Part shown: positions 1 to 11,079 of the stretch, piece by piece | Position numbering within the stretch: the first letter of the stretch is position 1 | Layout of the letters: each line of letters begins with the position of its first letter | Assembly: GCF_963675165.1 (NCBI RefSeq) | Contig: NC_087379.1 | Coordinates: 4,481,442-4,545,441, forward strand | Source: Halichondria panicea | Lineage: Eukaryota; Porifera; Demospongiae; Suberitida; Halichondriidae | Length of the DNA stretch: 64,000 nt | Direction of reading: 5' to 3' | Made by a program: the position numbers and the translations under genes | The notes under the pieces: generated by a model | The model's database searches: none | Seen by the model: only the letters and a program-made list of their open reading frames with translations | Told to the model about the DNA's origin: nothing

Positions 1-246
1 TCGGAATGATTAAAATTTACTGGCAAAATTTCACATTGGACCTCAAGCGGATGGCTAGTACGTCCAATATCCACAATGAAAGCAGCTTCACTAGCTTGTG
101 TAGCATATGCAATTTTATCAGGAGAGATCCCACTGATAACACCATAGTAACACTGCTCATTGGAATGCTCATTGGAATCCCAGGGAATAATCCAATTTGG
201 TTCACATCCCATAGCGTATATCTTCAGATCATATTCACCTGCACAT
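1..246 (-). CDS. Internal exon of an unknown, probably extracellular protein (partial)
   Basis: On the minus strand a good 3' splice site (pyrimidine-rich tract then cttgcag) sits just above position 246, and the frame that follows stays open to the window edge for about 81 codons. The peptide is rich in Cys, Trp and Tyr (it includes WIIPWDSNE and EQCYYGVISG) and alternates hydrophobic residues like a beta-sandwich extracellular domain, but I do not recognise the family. No upstream exon was found; the next 800 bases are repeats. The overlapping plus-strand ORF (6–350) looks like a shadow. Calling this an exon is an inference from the splice site and the open frame. Confidence 0.4.
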
Positions 247-1045
247 CTGCAAGTGCCCAGCATGTAAGAGAGATTAGACCTAAGTACACTTTACATCTAA
301 TCAAAAAGGCACACATAATTATAAGTAATGTTGTAGACCTTCACAAATAATTATACTGATCATGTTTTATAACATCATAATCATGACAAACGATACAAAC
401 AAATCATTTGACAATGCATGCATGCCAGTACCATGCATGCACTTGCAAACAAACATGTATTGAGTATACTGCATTACTAAAATAATGTTTTGGGAGTGAA
501 AAACCTTTGCAAATAAGCCAAATCAGCAGAATATTAGATATTGTTTTTTGTATTCTGGCAAGGATCATAATGTCATACAAGTACTGGTATAATTACAGGC
601 AATCAACACTAGCTTGCATAATTCACATATTTACATATTTGATGCTCGTAAAATACGAGTAACTGATATGGTAGAGCCAGACATGAGAAATTATTTAGTA
701 GCACATATACATGTACATGCACCAAGTATAAGGCCATTCCAGGTGAAACCAATAATGACATAATGAGAAAAGCCGCTCGCCCACATGCAATTAAGAGAAA
801 CGTTAGGATCAGAAACCAGAGGAGCGGCCTAATTAACGGTAGCCTCGATCCCAGGCCGCACTTCCTCTGAAGATGGGCCTAGTATCGACTGCTCCTATAT
901 TCCTCAGAAACTGGGGACTTTGGATAACATGGAATATGCTCAGTTAAAACAATGACGTCACAATTAACGAACGGAAGTGGATTGAAGGAAGTAGATAGAA
1001 GTTCGACTGTGAAGGATTATAGCCCATCTGACCAATGCTAACCTA
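247..1045. repeat. Repeat-rich intergenic DNA
   Basis: No gene seen. Around 495–660 lies a copy of a dispersed repeat marked by aaaaacctttgcaaa and agccaaatcagcag; related copies occur near 15248–15430, 38278–38460 and 30380–30565. Near 840 a single terminus of the tagcctcgatccc repeat appears, whose two-ended version is at 4807–5839. Confidence 0.5.
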
Positions 1046-2561
1046 TAATGAAAGCACCGCGGGTGCTGATGTCTCAGTGCAGGTGCCAAAGCTACATAAC
1101 TAATAGCTTTTATACACATACTTTTTTGCAGACATAATCCAGGGAAACTCAAATAGTGGGTAATGATCGACCATGATTGTTGTTAAAAACGATCATGCCA
1201 AAAGTTCCAAGTCTAAAATTAATGGCAGAGCCTGGCAGCTCTCTTCTCACTCTTGCAGCTACCAGTACCAATAGCTTAGTCTCATGAATTAGCCGCCCTT
1301 CCACGAAGAGTCCATCTGAGCACTTTAGTCCAGAGGTCATTGCACAATGGAATATTACACCAGTGTCAAAACCAATGCATGCAAAGGTCAACCGCGAATG
1401 CTTGACTAGCAGCTATGAATTTTTGTTTGGCTTGCTCCAAGAACGTTGCTAAAGGAACAAAAAAAGAGTTGCACAGGACTAGTGCAGTCAACTTAAAGTT
1501 AGGGTATTGTGATCACTCATGAATATTCATGAGTTTAATTCTGTCAGCTTTTTCTCTTTTGCAGGTTCAAAGAAGTCTGCTGTACTTATATTGTATGATT
1601 ATCAACTCTATTGCTATTGTTTTGTGTAAGAACACCATGATTATGAAGATGCATGAATGAGAAAAGTGGGCATCAAAACCGCAAGTATATAGACTATTTT
1701 TTGCGTCAATTTATAAGAGCAGTAAGTACTTTCAGCAAGCTTTATTGGTATCTATATGTAGCTAAGTACCTTCCAGAGGGGCCAGACGAAGAGATATTCG
1801 TTGTAAAACTTCATACGGGTGAGTAAAAGCTAAGAGTAGACGGTAAGTATCTAAAAATACGCTGATCTTCTGATAAACAGGAGGCTAGCTCCAACCAGAT
1901 TGACTTTTTTCAAAATTTCTCTTCGTCTGGCCCTGCCCCTACCTTTCTTTAATTGGATAGAGTCCTCAGTTGAAGATTCCCGGGTTTATCCATGCTAAAA
2001 ATTGACGCAAGAAAACTCCAGTACAACTTGTCTGATGCTACACTAAAAACATAGCGATAATGATATTCATACTCCATAAATATCGCAGGGGCGAAACACA
2101 ATACCCTACCTTGCATTCTGTACAGTAGGACGGATTTATAGCTATAGCAGAATGCATACGCTTCTTGTCATTCTTTATTTCCTATAATTTTGTCAATCCT
2201 TGATCTGAGGGCGGCTGATTCATGAGACTACCAATATAGCTAGTGTTCTAGTGCAAAGATAACTACTATAATTATAAGTAGAATAGCAACTCTCCATGGA
2301 CAAGTTAATCTACGTACTCTTCTGAAAAGACTGCAATGGAATTCCAAACTAGTAAGCTAAACTAGGCATAACTCGAACGAAGCATTATTCACGAATTAAA
2401 ATCCAAGAAAACATGACTATAGAAGCCTCTTATAATACTTACACTTTGTTGATCCTTGAGCAGCTGTAGCAGTCTACACAGACACGCACACACACAAACA
2501 CATATACTACCGTATACCTCGCTTGCGCATGCGCGCTGAGGCATAATTAACCTGCTATGCT
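1046..2561 (+). mobile_element. Composite repeat: 'atgcctcggt' element split by a 954-bp insertion
   Basis: The outer element starts with aaagcaccgcgggtgctgat and ends with the gcgcatgcgc...gaggcataatta terminus seen in many other copies. It is interrupted between about 1277 and 2230 by another element with inverted ends (tagtctcatgaattagccgc at the left, gcggctgattcatgagacta at the right). No transposase ORF is visible in either part. Short ORFs here (964–1391) are repeat sequence and not genes. Confidence 0.7.
1277..2230. mobile_element. Non-autonomous DNA transposon with about 22-bp inverted ends
   Basis: The ends are imperfect inverted repeats (tagtctcatgaattagccgc / gcggctgattcatgagacta), flanked by similar accaatagct / accaatatagct sequence, compatible with a target-site duplication of 8–10 bp. 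The interior (about 1540–2110) recurs at 49684–50195, so the family has at least one truncated relative in this window. No coding capacity recognised. Confidence 0.65.
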
Positions 2562-2995
2562 AACAAAAGACTCACAGCCTGCAACAGTGCCAATCATTTT
2601 AACTGAGTGAAAGCGCCTATTATGAACAGGCCATACCTACCTAATGCTAACTTGGGTGAAAGTCTATCAGAAAGAAAATAGCTGCTGCAACAAACCTACA
2701 GCTCTGTGTATGACTTTATTACCCGAGGCGCGTGTGGGCGGCCACGGGTATAGTAATACGTAATCGTTGGTTTGTTTGTTTGTTTGTTTGACATCTGAGC
2801 CTGCTTACCTGCATGGATAGTCCGGGAAAACGGCAATATTCAGGTGGCCATACCTCAGAAGCCATACAATAAATAACCCTAAACTCTTATGTGTGTTATT
2901 ACCTCACCATACTCTATGTATGTATGACATTTTGGAGAATTCTGACAAGTCACCCGTTTAGTTAATGTTGAATTCATATGGAATGGCCCACAGGC
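2562..2995. other. Intergenic DNA, no gene seen
   Basis: The stretch includes a short (TTTG)n run near 2765–2790. The flanking gacatctgagcctgcttac is repeated in reverse orientation near 45265–45300, so part of this stretch is also a dispersed repeat. Confidence 0.5.
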
Positions 2996-3417
2996 AGAGG
3001 AGGTTGGACATCACTTGAACTTTCACTAATTATAATGACATTCCAGGCCAATTTGCTTTTCGTTTTTGCTGACTCAGCAGTAGAACATGACTGGATCTAG
3101 GCGGATCTTAGCTACGTAGTATGGGTATTATGTGCTGATAGGGTTAGGTCCAGTAACCATCATAGACACCAAACACAACTAGCTGTCAACAGATTCAGCG
3201 ACAGAAACCGTGCAGAAATATTGTCTCATGAATCAGTCACCCTCTATAACACAGACTCGTGATTAGCCGCCCAACTTTTAGAGGGTGGCTAAAATAGAGA
3301 CTAGCATAAGTACAGTAGACGCTACTGCTGAGTCAGCAAAAACGAAAAGTAATTTGGCCTGGAATGTTATTAAAAGGTCATAATTAGTGAAAGTTCAAGT
3401 GATGTCCGACCTCCTCT
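2996..3417. mobile_element. Fold-back (Mutator-like) MITE with 11-bp target duplication
   Basis: The terminal inverted repeats are about 95 bp long: the left arm begins agaggaggttgg and ends near gactcagcagtag; the right arm is its reverse complement ending ccgacctcctct. Identical ggcccacaggc sequences flank both sides (2985–2995 and 3418–3428). Long inverted repeats with a 9–11-bp duplication are typical of Mutator-like (MULE) elements; the class call is inference. No transposase is encoded. Confidence 0.75.
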
Positions 3418-3428
3418 GGCCCACAGGC

Positions 3429-4109
3429 ATGTTAATAACTGCACCAACTTGTATTCCAAAGTCCATATCTTCTGATCCCATGAAGATCCTATCACAAAAC
3501 TTATACAAGCCGGGAAATAGTGCCTAGAGACTAGTTTGGTAAAAAAAAAAGATGCCATTTTTGAGTATAATGTTTTATTAAAGGTTACGATAATGACCTT
3601 TGACCCTTTAACGAGTGCCCACCCCCTTTTAAGCACGTCACCTGAAAGGTCATAATTATCATAAGGAGTACGGTGGAATAGTTTTTATCTAATTATGGCA
3701 GAAGTTATGCTCTAAGAGCGTAGGTGGGTCACCGAAATTTGTAAATTTTCAAGGGCTCGTAACTAACATATGGGGTTAAAATTGGGTGTGGTTATATAAC
3801 TTTTGGGTGTGTATAGTTTCGTTGAAATTGGAGGGGGTGCTCATTTTTGTGTGTTGAGTTCAGGGTTTCATACAGAGAGGTTGGAGCCCTGGGATTTCCC
3901 CCACTGGAAATATGAAAAAAATTGATGATGTCGTACCAAATTGTACAGTGAAGTACATCTACATGTAGCTATAATGATTATTCTACGTGTATCAGTCAAA
4001 TCATGCAGGTAAGAGAAAGCCTCTTACATACATCAGGAGCTAATGCAAACATATCCATTTGATCTAGCACGCACATGGTACAGTTTAAAAGTTCAGATAG
4101 GAGATTACA
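3429..4109. other. Intergenic DNA, no gene seen
   Basis: No supported exon. Near 3860–3905 lies a cagggtttcataca / gggatttccccc motif that also appears, reversed, near 6600–6660, so part of this is an old repeat terminus. Confidence 0.4.
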
Positions 4110-4349
4110 TACCGTATAGCGCGAAATTTTCGAGGTATTTATATTTCGTGGATTGACCTCTAAAAGCGTTTCGTTGCACAATGTTCGCAGAATGACTGCT
4201 TACCGGAAGCCACGCCTTTAAATCTTTGCATGTTATAGCAGATAATTCTAATCAAAGAACAATTTTCGTGGAATTAATTTTCATGTAGGTTGCTAACACA
4301 CGAATCTGCAAAAATTAAGCCACTCGAAAATTTCGCGCTTATACGGTAT
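4110..4349. mobile_element. 240-bp MITE with taccgtatagcgcg termini
   Basis: The inverted ends are taccgtatagcgcgaaattt at the left and aaatttcgcgcttatacggta at the right. A second copy of the same family lies at 30572–30779, sharing the interior (ttcgttgcacaatgttcgc, gcttaccggaagccacgcc). Confidence 0.8.
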
Positions 4350-4413
4350 ATCAGATAATTATACACAACATGCACGTATACAATTATGATTTTAAACCTT
4401 ACAACATAAGCAG

Positions 4414-4787
4414 CAGTGGCGTAGCCAGGGGGTGGCAAAGGGGGCAAATGCCCCTCCCTTTTTCTGCTAAGCTCAGGTTAGTGTATCTGATTATCTTGCT
4501 GAGCACTCCCTTTCTTCTGAATATTGCTGCAGTTAGCTAGCTAGTAGGCAAGCAAAACGATTTAGCCTCTAAACTATGATTCTGGTCTAGACAGTTCTTG
4601 TTCTTCGCTAAACTAGCTTCTTCTGCATGTACATGTATGCAAATAAAACATCAGGCCACACCCAACTAAATAGAGAAGTCAATTATGACGTCACAATTAA
4701 GAGGCGTAGCTTCCGGTAAAAATTTCGGCACTGCGCGGCTGATAAGTTTTGCCCTCTCTTCCAAAAAATCCTGCCTCTACACTCCTG
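4414..4787. mobile_element. MITE with cagtggcgtag ends and 5-bp target duplication
   Basis: The left end cagtggcgtagccaggg and right end cctctacactcctg form an inverted pair, flanked on both sides by agcag (4409–4413 and 4788–4792). Its left terminus resembles that of the element at 61700–62082, which also has a 5-bp duplication (ctaat). Non-coding. Confidence 0.7.
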
Positions 4788-4806
4788 AGCAGAGCATGTA
4801 CATAGT

Positions 4807-5839
4807 TAGCCTCGATCCCAGGCCGAGTTTTCACTTTTATAACGGTTAGGCGAACAACAACTAGGCCTGGTACTAGTTGTCTGCACATGCGTCAACCAAT
4901 TAGCCCAATTCTGGCTATTAGTATATTCTCGTTCACTTTTGTGATATTTATATTTATATATTTGTGTACGAACATTTACTAGCCAGTATCCTGTTTATCA
5001 TTATTGGAATGGCTCTTAGCTGAAGCTTTTATTTTCCCTGAAGCTTATTCTGAAGACCAAAGAACAAGTGAAGAGGCTATAAAGCTTTGTCAAGCTTATC
5101 AAGGTCATTTGTGTGGTTCTATCAAGTCATTTTTGTTTGGCAGGATCTAGATCCACCAACGACATGATATATCTTTATATGGTGGATCAAGTGAAGAATG
5201 TGAGCTAGAGGACTTGGCCATCATCAGCTCGAACAGAGGGATCGCCAATGACACTATAACCTGTTTAATACGAGAAATTTAATATGTACACGTTATAGAA
5301 TGTCTACTTCTCTGCACAGGAGCAATGGCTAATATCCAGCTACTATCCCAACAGTGCTCCTCTTGGCTATACTAACGGACGAGACTGGACAGTGTGAGGT
5401 AAGGGTTTAAAGTCTTCGGTTTTTTTTTATCTTGTCTTACTCACAGGACTGGAGTGTATCTATATCTGCTCATCCGAGTGTTGTTTCTGATAGCTCAGAG
5501 GCACCAAGAATCTGAGTTTATACGAATAGGGGCCTAGAATCAGAGAGGTCAGGCAGCCTGCTAAACCTTCTTGAAAAGTAATTCAATCATCCTAAAGTTG
5601 CCCTGGGTCACAATAATTATGCTGCAGCACAACCGGCAACTCTCCTTGTGAAGCAGCTCCCTATGTGCATCTTTTGTATACCCACTCTGTGAATTTTCTA
5701 TGTATAACTTCAAGGATTGGTTAATTTGTCGACCACAAAAATACAATGAAAATATGACGAATGCGCAGACAACTAGTACCAGGCCTAGTTGTTCGCCTAA
5801 CCGTTATAAAAGCGAAAACTCGGCCTGGGATCGAGGCTA
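4807..5839. mobile_element. 1033-bp fold-back transposon with 9-bp target duplication
   Basis: The terminal inverted repeats are about 80 bp (4807–4890 and 5757–5839): tagcctcgatccc at one end, gggatcgaggcta at the other, both carrying the shared block aactaggcctggtactagtt. The 9-bp direct repeat gtacatagt flanks it (4798–4806 and 5840–5848). The 9-bp duplication with long ends suggests a Mutator-like element. The interior (for example gatccaccaacgacatgata) codes for nothing I recognise. Single-ended relatives lie near 840 and 53264. Confidence 0.8.
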
Positions 5840-5879
5840 GTACATAGTGGGACCATAGGCTCTGTACACACACTAGAGG

Positions 5880-6441
5880 TTAATTATGCCTCAGTGCGCA
5901 TGCACAAGCGAGGCATTTGGTAGTGTGTTTGTGTGTCTGCATGTGTGTGTGTGTGTGTAGACTATTTCAGCTGCTCAAGGATCAATGAAGTGCAAGTAAG
6001 AATTTCTATAGGCTTCTAGTCATGTTTTCTTGGCATGCTATTTGTGGATTTGCAAAATAAAGCTTCATTCTCGAGTTACGCCTAGTTTTGCTTACTTGGA
6101 ATACCATTGCAGCCTTTTCAGAAGAGTCCGTAGCAAAACTTGTTCACCGAGTGTTGCTACTCTACTTAGTAGTTAGCTCTGCACTAGAACGCTAGCTATT
6201 GGTAGTTGCAAGAGTGAGAAGAGAGCTGCAAGGCTCTGCTGACTTGCAGCCAGACTTGAACTTTGGCATCGATCGTTTTTAACAACAATCATGGTCGATC
6301 ATTACCCACTATTTGAGTTTCCCTGCAATTGCATGCAGCAAAATTATAATCAATGTGTGTATAAAAGCTAGCTATATAGTAGTTTTATGTTATGTAGCTT
6401 TGGCACCTCCACCGAGGCATCAGCACCCGCGGTGCTTTTTA
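5880..6441 (-). mobile_element. Full-length 'atgcctcggt' repeat, reverse orientation
   Basis: A complete copy of the commonest repeat in the window: one end carries taattatgcctcagtgcgca, the other tgcctc-rich sequence reading ccaccgaggcatcagcaccc. The shared terminal core atgcctcggt is inverted at the two ends. Inside are a microsatellite (GT)n, the block ctgcaatggtattcc in reverse complement, and atcatggtcgatcattaccc. No ORF of note. Fragments occur near 13866, 21815, 22340, 26180, 28008, 29790, 30160 and 48414. Confidence 0.75.
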
Positions 6442-6936
6442 TTTGAGTAGCTTTTCTGCTTTGTTTAAAAAAATTTTTTCAGGCGAGGTGAAGGTGTACA
6501 ATGCAGTAAGAACTAGACTAATAGTTTTAAGCACAAAAACCTCCTTAGACAATCATTCCGCCAAATTTTATCCGGGAGCTGCCCCCCGGATCCCCAAAAT
6601 TTCAACGGCCTATGGCCGTCATCATTTCCCCCCTGGCTAAAAATCCTGTATGAAACCCTGACTGTATACCTGTCATGAATATTATTCACATGGCATGTAA
6701 ATGGCGTGGTGACGGATTGACATGCGGCTCTCTCCCGCTTTTCTTGTTTCCACCCAGGCCAACCCTAGCAACTTTCACATTACAAAACCTAACTTTCCAC
6801 AAAGGGAATTGTATGCAGTGCTTCGGTTTTACCTCCCATAAAGGATTGTCAGTCAGAAAAAGCGAACTTTAATAATATTATAATGATTCGAGATCCATAT
6901 ACCTTTATGAATTGTTACACTCATGATCTTAACGAA
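6442..6936. repeat. Repeat remnants, no gene seen
   Basis: Short ORFs here have no recognisable product. The block near 6560–6665 (ggagctgccccccggatccc, then tgtatgaaaccctga) matches the reverse-orientation motif near 3860–3905 and looks like an old transposon end. Confidence 0.45.
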
Positions 6937-7473
6937 AGCACGCGGGTGCTGATGCCTCGATGGAGGCGGCAAAGCTTTATGGTAATGAAGTTACAGTGCT
7001 ATAGCAGACTATTATTAACTACACACATGTATACAGTACATTACACAGTGTCACATGTTATGCAGAGAATAGTGAAAAGAGTGGGAAATGATCAACTACA
7101 ATTATTGAGTTAAGCTGCAAGCTAAATACTGAAACAGTGTGGTTTTGCAGCTACCATTATATAGCAAGCGTTCTAATGCAGAGCTATAACTGCAAGTTAA
7201 GTAGAATACATGTAGCTAAGTTATATCCATAGATTTTGCTACGTAAGACTTGAAGAGTCTAAAAAGTCTGCAACAGCCTTCAAATTAGCCTTAAATCGAG
7301 AACGAAGCAATAATTATTAATCCTGCAATTCAAGAAAACGTGACTAGGAGCCTATAGAAACTCTTACTTGCACTTCATTTATCATTGAGCAGCTGTAGCA
7401 GTCTACACAGACACACAGGCACACAGACACACTACCGTATACTTCGCTGTGCATACGCAACCGATGCATAATT
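6937..7473 (+). mobile_element. Full-length 'atgcctcggt' repeat, forward orientation
   Basis: It starts gaaagcacgcgggtgctgatg and ends catacgcaaccgatgcataatt. It carries the internal blocks shared with other copies (ccaagaaaacgtgactagga, gagcagctgtagcagtctac). It ends about 17 bp from the left boundary of duplication copy 1. Confidence 0.75.
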
Positions 7474-7516
7474 ACATGTTCCTACATTTTACTGCTTTTC
7501 AGGAACGTACACTCAC

Positions 7517-9229
7517 TTTTTTTCAAGAATTTCAATGTGGGTTTTTTCCTCCCAGCATATCAGGTTGTGATACTTTCTTTTATAGTTTCCTCTTGAAAGC
7601 TTTTCTTGAATGTATCTTTCGTCTAACTCTTCCATAATTCTCTCCTCGAATTTCTCTTTACTTGCAGCATACTCGGCTTCATGTTCTTGATGTGAATAAT
7701 TGGGCTGGCTGGTAATCTGTGGTCTGCTCATCGGCAAGAGGGTATAGTGTGTAAGCCATGTGCAGTACCAGTGCTTTTTAAGTAAGTTGAAGATTATTCA
7801 AAGTTGAATGTTCTCACAATAACAAGCAACTAAACCACAAAGCTGACTAGATCTAGGTGGCTGTCACACCGTTGTGGTTTAGTGGCTTGTTATTGTGAGT
7901 ATCATATTTACTTGATTAAACGCCCTCCTTGAATAAACGGCCATCTCGTTTAAACTCCCAGGGTAAAAGCTCTGTCTTTGTCAATAAACTCCCATCTTAA
8001 ATAATCGCCCATGTATGGGGCATGGCACTGTGGGTGGAACTGAAATAGCACGTGGAACCAGTTGCAAGCGTGGCAGCATAGAATAAAAATACTTTTTTAT
8101 GATGCATCGATGGCAGAGAGAGAGATACCGACACAGAGGGCACTCCTATGACTTAAATTTAAGCTGAGAAATAGATTTAAGCTGAGACAGCAACCCAAGA
8201 AGAGCACAATAACTGCTTCTGTGCAAGAGTTTTGGAGGAGACATAACAATAAACGCCCTCCTGGATTAAACGCCCCCTCTAAAGGCTTCGATCTGAAATA
8301 AACGCCCGGGCGTTTAATCAAGTAAATACGGTACTCATTTCAACATTCAACTTTGAATGACCGTCAACCTACTTGAATGTAGGGAAACCTGGGTTTTCTT
8401 CAGGAAATTGAACACCAGGTGGTTGAACAGTTCCAGGAGGCTGATAATATCCCATACTAGGATAGAAACACTGTAGCTGCAGAGATGATGTGTACAGTGA
8501 TAGGTAAATTCTGAGTAGAGACTCGGTGTAGTGTACACATTAAATGTTATTCATAGGCTTTACTGGGAACAAACAGTTCCAATAAAATCTAGTACATGTA
8601 GTTCATGCATTGGGGCATCCCCAGGGGATTAGTATTAACTCTATAGAATGCAGAGGCTGTTGTCCCACAACAAGTATGAATGCACAGTCAATTTGTCAAC
8701 AGATGTTTCCAGGTACCACTTACTTGGCTTAATGGCTGTTGATAGTGACTGGGCCACTGTTGCCAAGTTGGAACACTTGACTTACTTGTTTGCGGATTCA
8801 GTTGACTTCTATCCGGCTCTATATAAATCAATTACTGAGTCATGTATTATTGTATAAAGGCACAAAGCTATACTCAAACCTACCTTTTCGTAAAGATGTC
8901 AACAAATTATTGAAACGCATATGCTCTTCTCTATTATGAGCATAAGTACACATTTCCAGTCTGCAATTTTTGCCACCGCTACACATTGCAATACCACCCT
9001 TAAGTCTTTGAATGAATTTTGTGCTCTTTATGGGAAACTGACGAATTGAAGGAATGAGTTTCGTTCCATTCCACTGAACATATTCTTTGTGTCCTGTGTC
9101 TGAGAAGCTGTGGCCTTGTTTATCTTCGCATTTGTAACCCAGCAATGCTTGAATACGTTCATTTTTCGCTAGACACTTCTTGCACACAAATCCTTCTTGT
9201 GCTTTATTCATGCCAGCTCTCGTAGCCAT
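7517..9229 (-). pseudogene. HELZ-like CCCH zinc-finger helicase N-terminus, copy 1 (interrupted)
   Basis: Three exons read on the minus strand: 9229–8884 (start codon in context agaaATGG), 8818–8724, and a third from 8470 down to 7517, with agreeing splice phases 1 and 0. Exon 1 has an N-terminal C-x2-C pair (VCKKC) and a C-x5-C-x4-C-x3-H finger (CSGGKNC...CTYAH). Exon 2 is a Pro/Gln/Trp-rich linker. Exon 3 contains L-x3-NYKRKYHNL-x3-EE, which resembles the segment just before the helicase core in HELZ/MOV10-type proteins (family assignment is inference). Exon 3 is broken by an inserted transposon and by a 20-bp loss near 7735 that shifts the frame. No helicase-core exon follows; the homology stops just inside the next intron. 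Confidence 0.6.
7772..8394. mobile_element. Nested transposon insertion specific to copy 1
   Basis: Absent from the matching place in copy 2 (around 31488). The outer element has inverted ends (attcaaagttgaatg near 7796–7810; cattcaactttgaat near 8344–8358). Inside is a hairpin at 7812–7899 whose arms read ctcacaataacaagc and its complement. Inside that again lies an element at about 7903–8332 with ends tttacttgattaaacgccc and its complement. It splits exon 3 of the HELZ-like gene. Confidence 0.75.
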
Positions 9230-9678
9230 TTCTGGTGAGGGTTTTCTTCGGAATTAGACAACCTTCTGTATCATGAAATTAAAATCATATCTATAGAGAT
9301 CTAATTCTACTTGGACGTCTAGATCTAGTCTGAAAATAGATGTCTACATAAACTCACCGTCGACGCCACGTCAGATGACACATTAATCTCAAGGTATTAG
9401 AATGATCTATATAAATCTACTGCCATGCCAGTATAATTATATAGATCTAGATACTGACAGGAGCAAATGAGGCTCCTGATACTGGCTATTAGATCTTTAG
9501 AATAGTCAGATCTGTATACGTTATAATTGTGTCATATGAACTAGAATTTATAGTAGCCACAATAGCCTGAAGGTATGTACGTACGTACGTACGTATATAA
9601 ATAAATAGAGATGTAGATAAATAATTAATAGATCTAGATCTAGCAGATAATACCTTTATACAGTAGATAAAACGTTAC

Positions 9679-10071
9679 CTTATAGAGCTGCTGTGAAGTG
9701 GAAATGGAAAGGTAACATCTGGAACTTAACTATAGCTATAGATATATATATTACCTGTACCTGCACCTGATAATTCACTTACAAGGTCAAGAATTACAAA
9801 TTATATCGTGACGAGTAGAACTGGTAAAGGATCACCCATGTTTAAAACGAGAAGTTGAGCATTCCTTTCACCTCCTTGTCTTCTCAGCTCTGTACAGGAG
9901 GTAAATGAAGCCATTTTTTCTACAAAAGACTTGCCTCATGTCTAGCAAAGAAATGGGACCAATCATATCATATAGCTCCACCATGTCTAGGTTATGCTGC
10001 CGCTTGACGTTCTCGCTCCTCCGCTCGGCTATCAATGCATACGTGGTGCAAAATCGAGCCATGGCCATGCC
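9679..10071 (-). CDS. Candidate two-exon fragment, function unknown (copy 1)
   Basis: A minus-strand frame of 66 codons beginning MAMARFCTTYALIAERR is preceded by a 3' splice site (tgctttag) and ends at a possible donor (AAGGAG then gtgaaa, at 9872). A 40-bp piece at 9718–9679 with acceptor and donor joins it in phase. The same ORF in copy 2 (32904–33104) differs at one residue. I recognise no domain. It lies between the HELZ-like piece and the TRIM-NHL-like gene. It may be part of a larger gene, or conserved only because the duplication is recent. Confidence 0.25.
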
Positions 10072-10081
10072 CTAAAGCAAC

Positions 10082-10799
10082 CACCTAATTAGTATGAACT
10101 TGGCCAACTCAGAACTTAATCTCTGTATAATACCCTCAACTTTATTATTTTTTTAACTCTTAGTATTGTCTGGAATTTAATATCGCGTGCATGCATGCTG
10201 CAAAAAGGCTGTTAATATTTTGCAAAAATTAAATCCGCAAAAACTTTTCTAACGAAAGTTTTTATACCCTCGAAATAATTATACCCGCTATATATGAAGT
10301 TAAAAAAGCGATTTGCGGCTGGTGATGCACCCCAATGCTTTTAATATAAAAGTTTTAGCCATGCATATGCCAAGTGTTTGGTCCAGTTTAGAATGGTGAC
10401 GACATGTGTTGTGATGATCCTCTAATCGCTTCCATTGTCACTTTTGTGTGCTCCCAGCGATCCACTCTAAACGATCAGCGACAGTGTTGAAGGCTATAGT
10501 ACATCGTTTGCTATACTAAAGCTTAAGACATTACAGTATATGTGTTGCATCAAACTATATAATAGCCCCTAAAACTAATTGCAGACTTCTCTGACTGGGG
10601 GTTCAGCTTGATATCTTCCAATGGACACAACATGTTTGGGTCGTGCAAGTGATATGTTATATACTGTAAGTGTTGTACCTGATAGAGAACGATCATGATG
10701 CACACCTATTTGACCAGCTCACTCACTGTTGCCACACTGTTTAATATTATTGTGCAAAATGATTTTTCTATATAAATCTAGCTAAAGCAATTGCCAAAC
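10082..10799. other. Intergenic DNA, no supported gene
   Basis: Nearly identical to 33118–33838 in copy 2. A GC-richer block around 10390–10500 could be a transcribed leader on the minus strand, but I find no convincing ORF or splice pair there. Confidence 0.35.
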
Positions 10800-11075
10800 C
10801 TATAGCTAGCCATATTATTTTGCAATTTCATAAATCGTAATCCAAGAAAACATGACTAGATCTAGCTAGAATTTAAGGATTGAATCAGTGGACCAAAGTG
10901 GCCAACTTGAATATTTAGAATTTTAGCACTGTGACTGATCCAAAGTGAAGTGATTGACGCTCTAGATGGTTTGGCAATTGCTAATCCATGATCTCTAGAA
11001 CTGAAACCTAGAAACTCCTAGCTTTACACAGACACGCCCTTATCTTGCTGCGCATGCGCACCCAAGGCACAATTA
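10800..11075 (+). repeat. Diverged 'atgcctcggt' repeat half forming the upstream region of the TRIM-NHL-like gene
   Basis: The blocks aatccaagaaaacatgacta, then gaaactcctagctttacac, acagacacgc and tgcgcatgcgca followed by ccaaggcacaatta occur in the same order as the 3' half of the dispersed repeat, with an extra about 110 bp inside. Copy 2 has the same arrangement at about 33835–34098. Confidence 0.6.
11049..11060. promoter_or_regulatory. NRF1-like palindrome upstream of TRIM-NHL-like gene
   Basis: TGCGCATGCGCA fits the palindromic NRF1 binding consensus (established motif). It is repeat-derived and sits 20 bp before the TATA box. The equivalent in copy 2 is at 34073–34084. Binding is inferred from the motif only. 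Confidence 0.4.
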
Positions 11076-11079
11076 GTGG

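Noticed and set aside
964..1391. Minus-strand ORFs of 62 and 80 codons
   Set aside because: They lie inside a dispersed repeat present many times in the window.
8097..8321. 74-codon minus-strand ORF
   Set aside because: It is the interior of the inserted MITE-like element.
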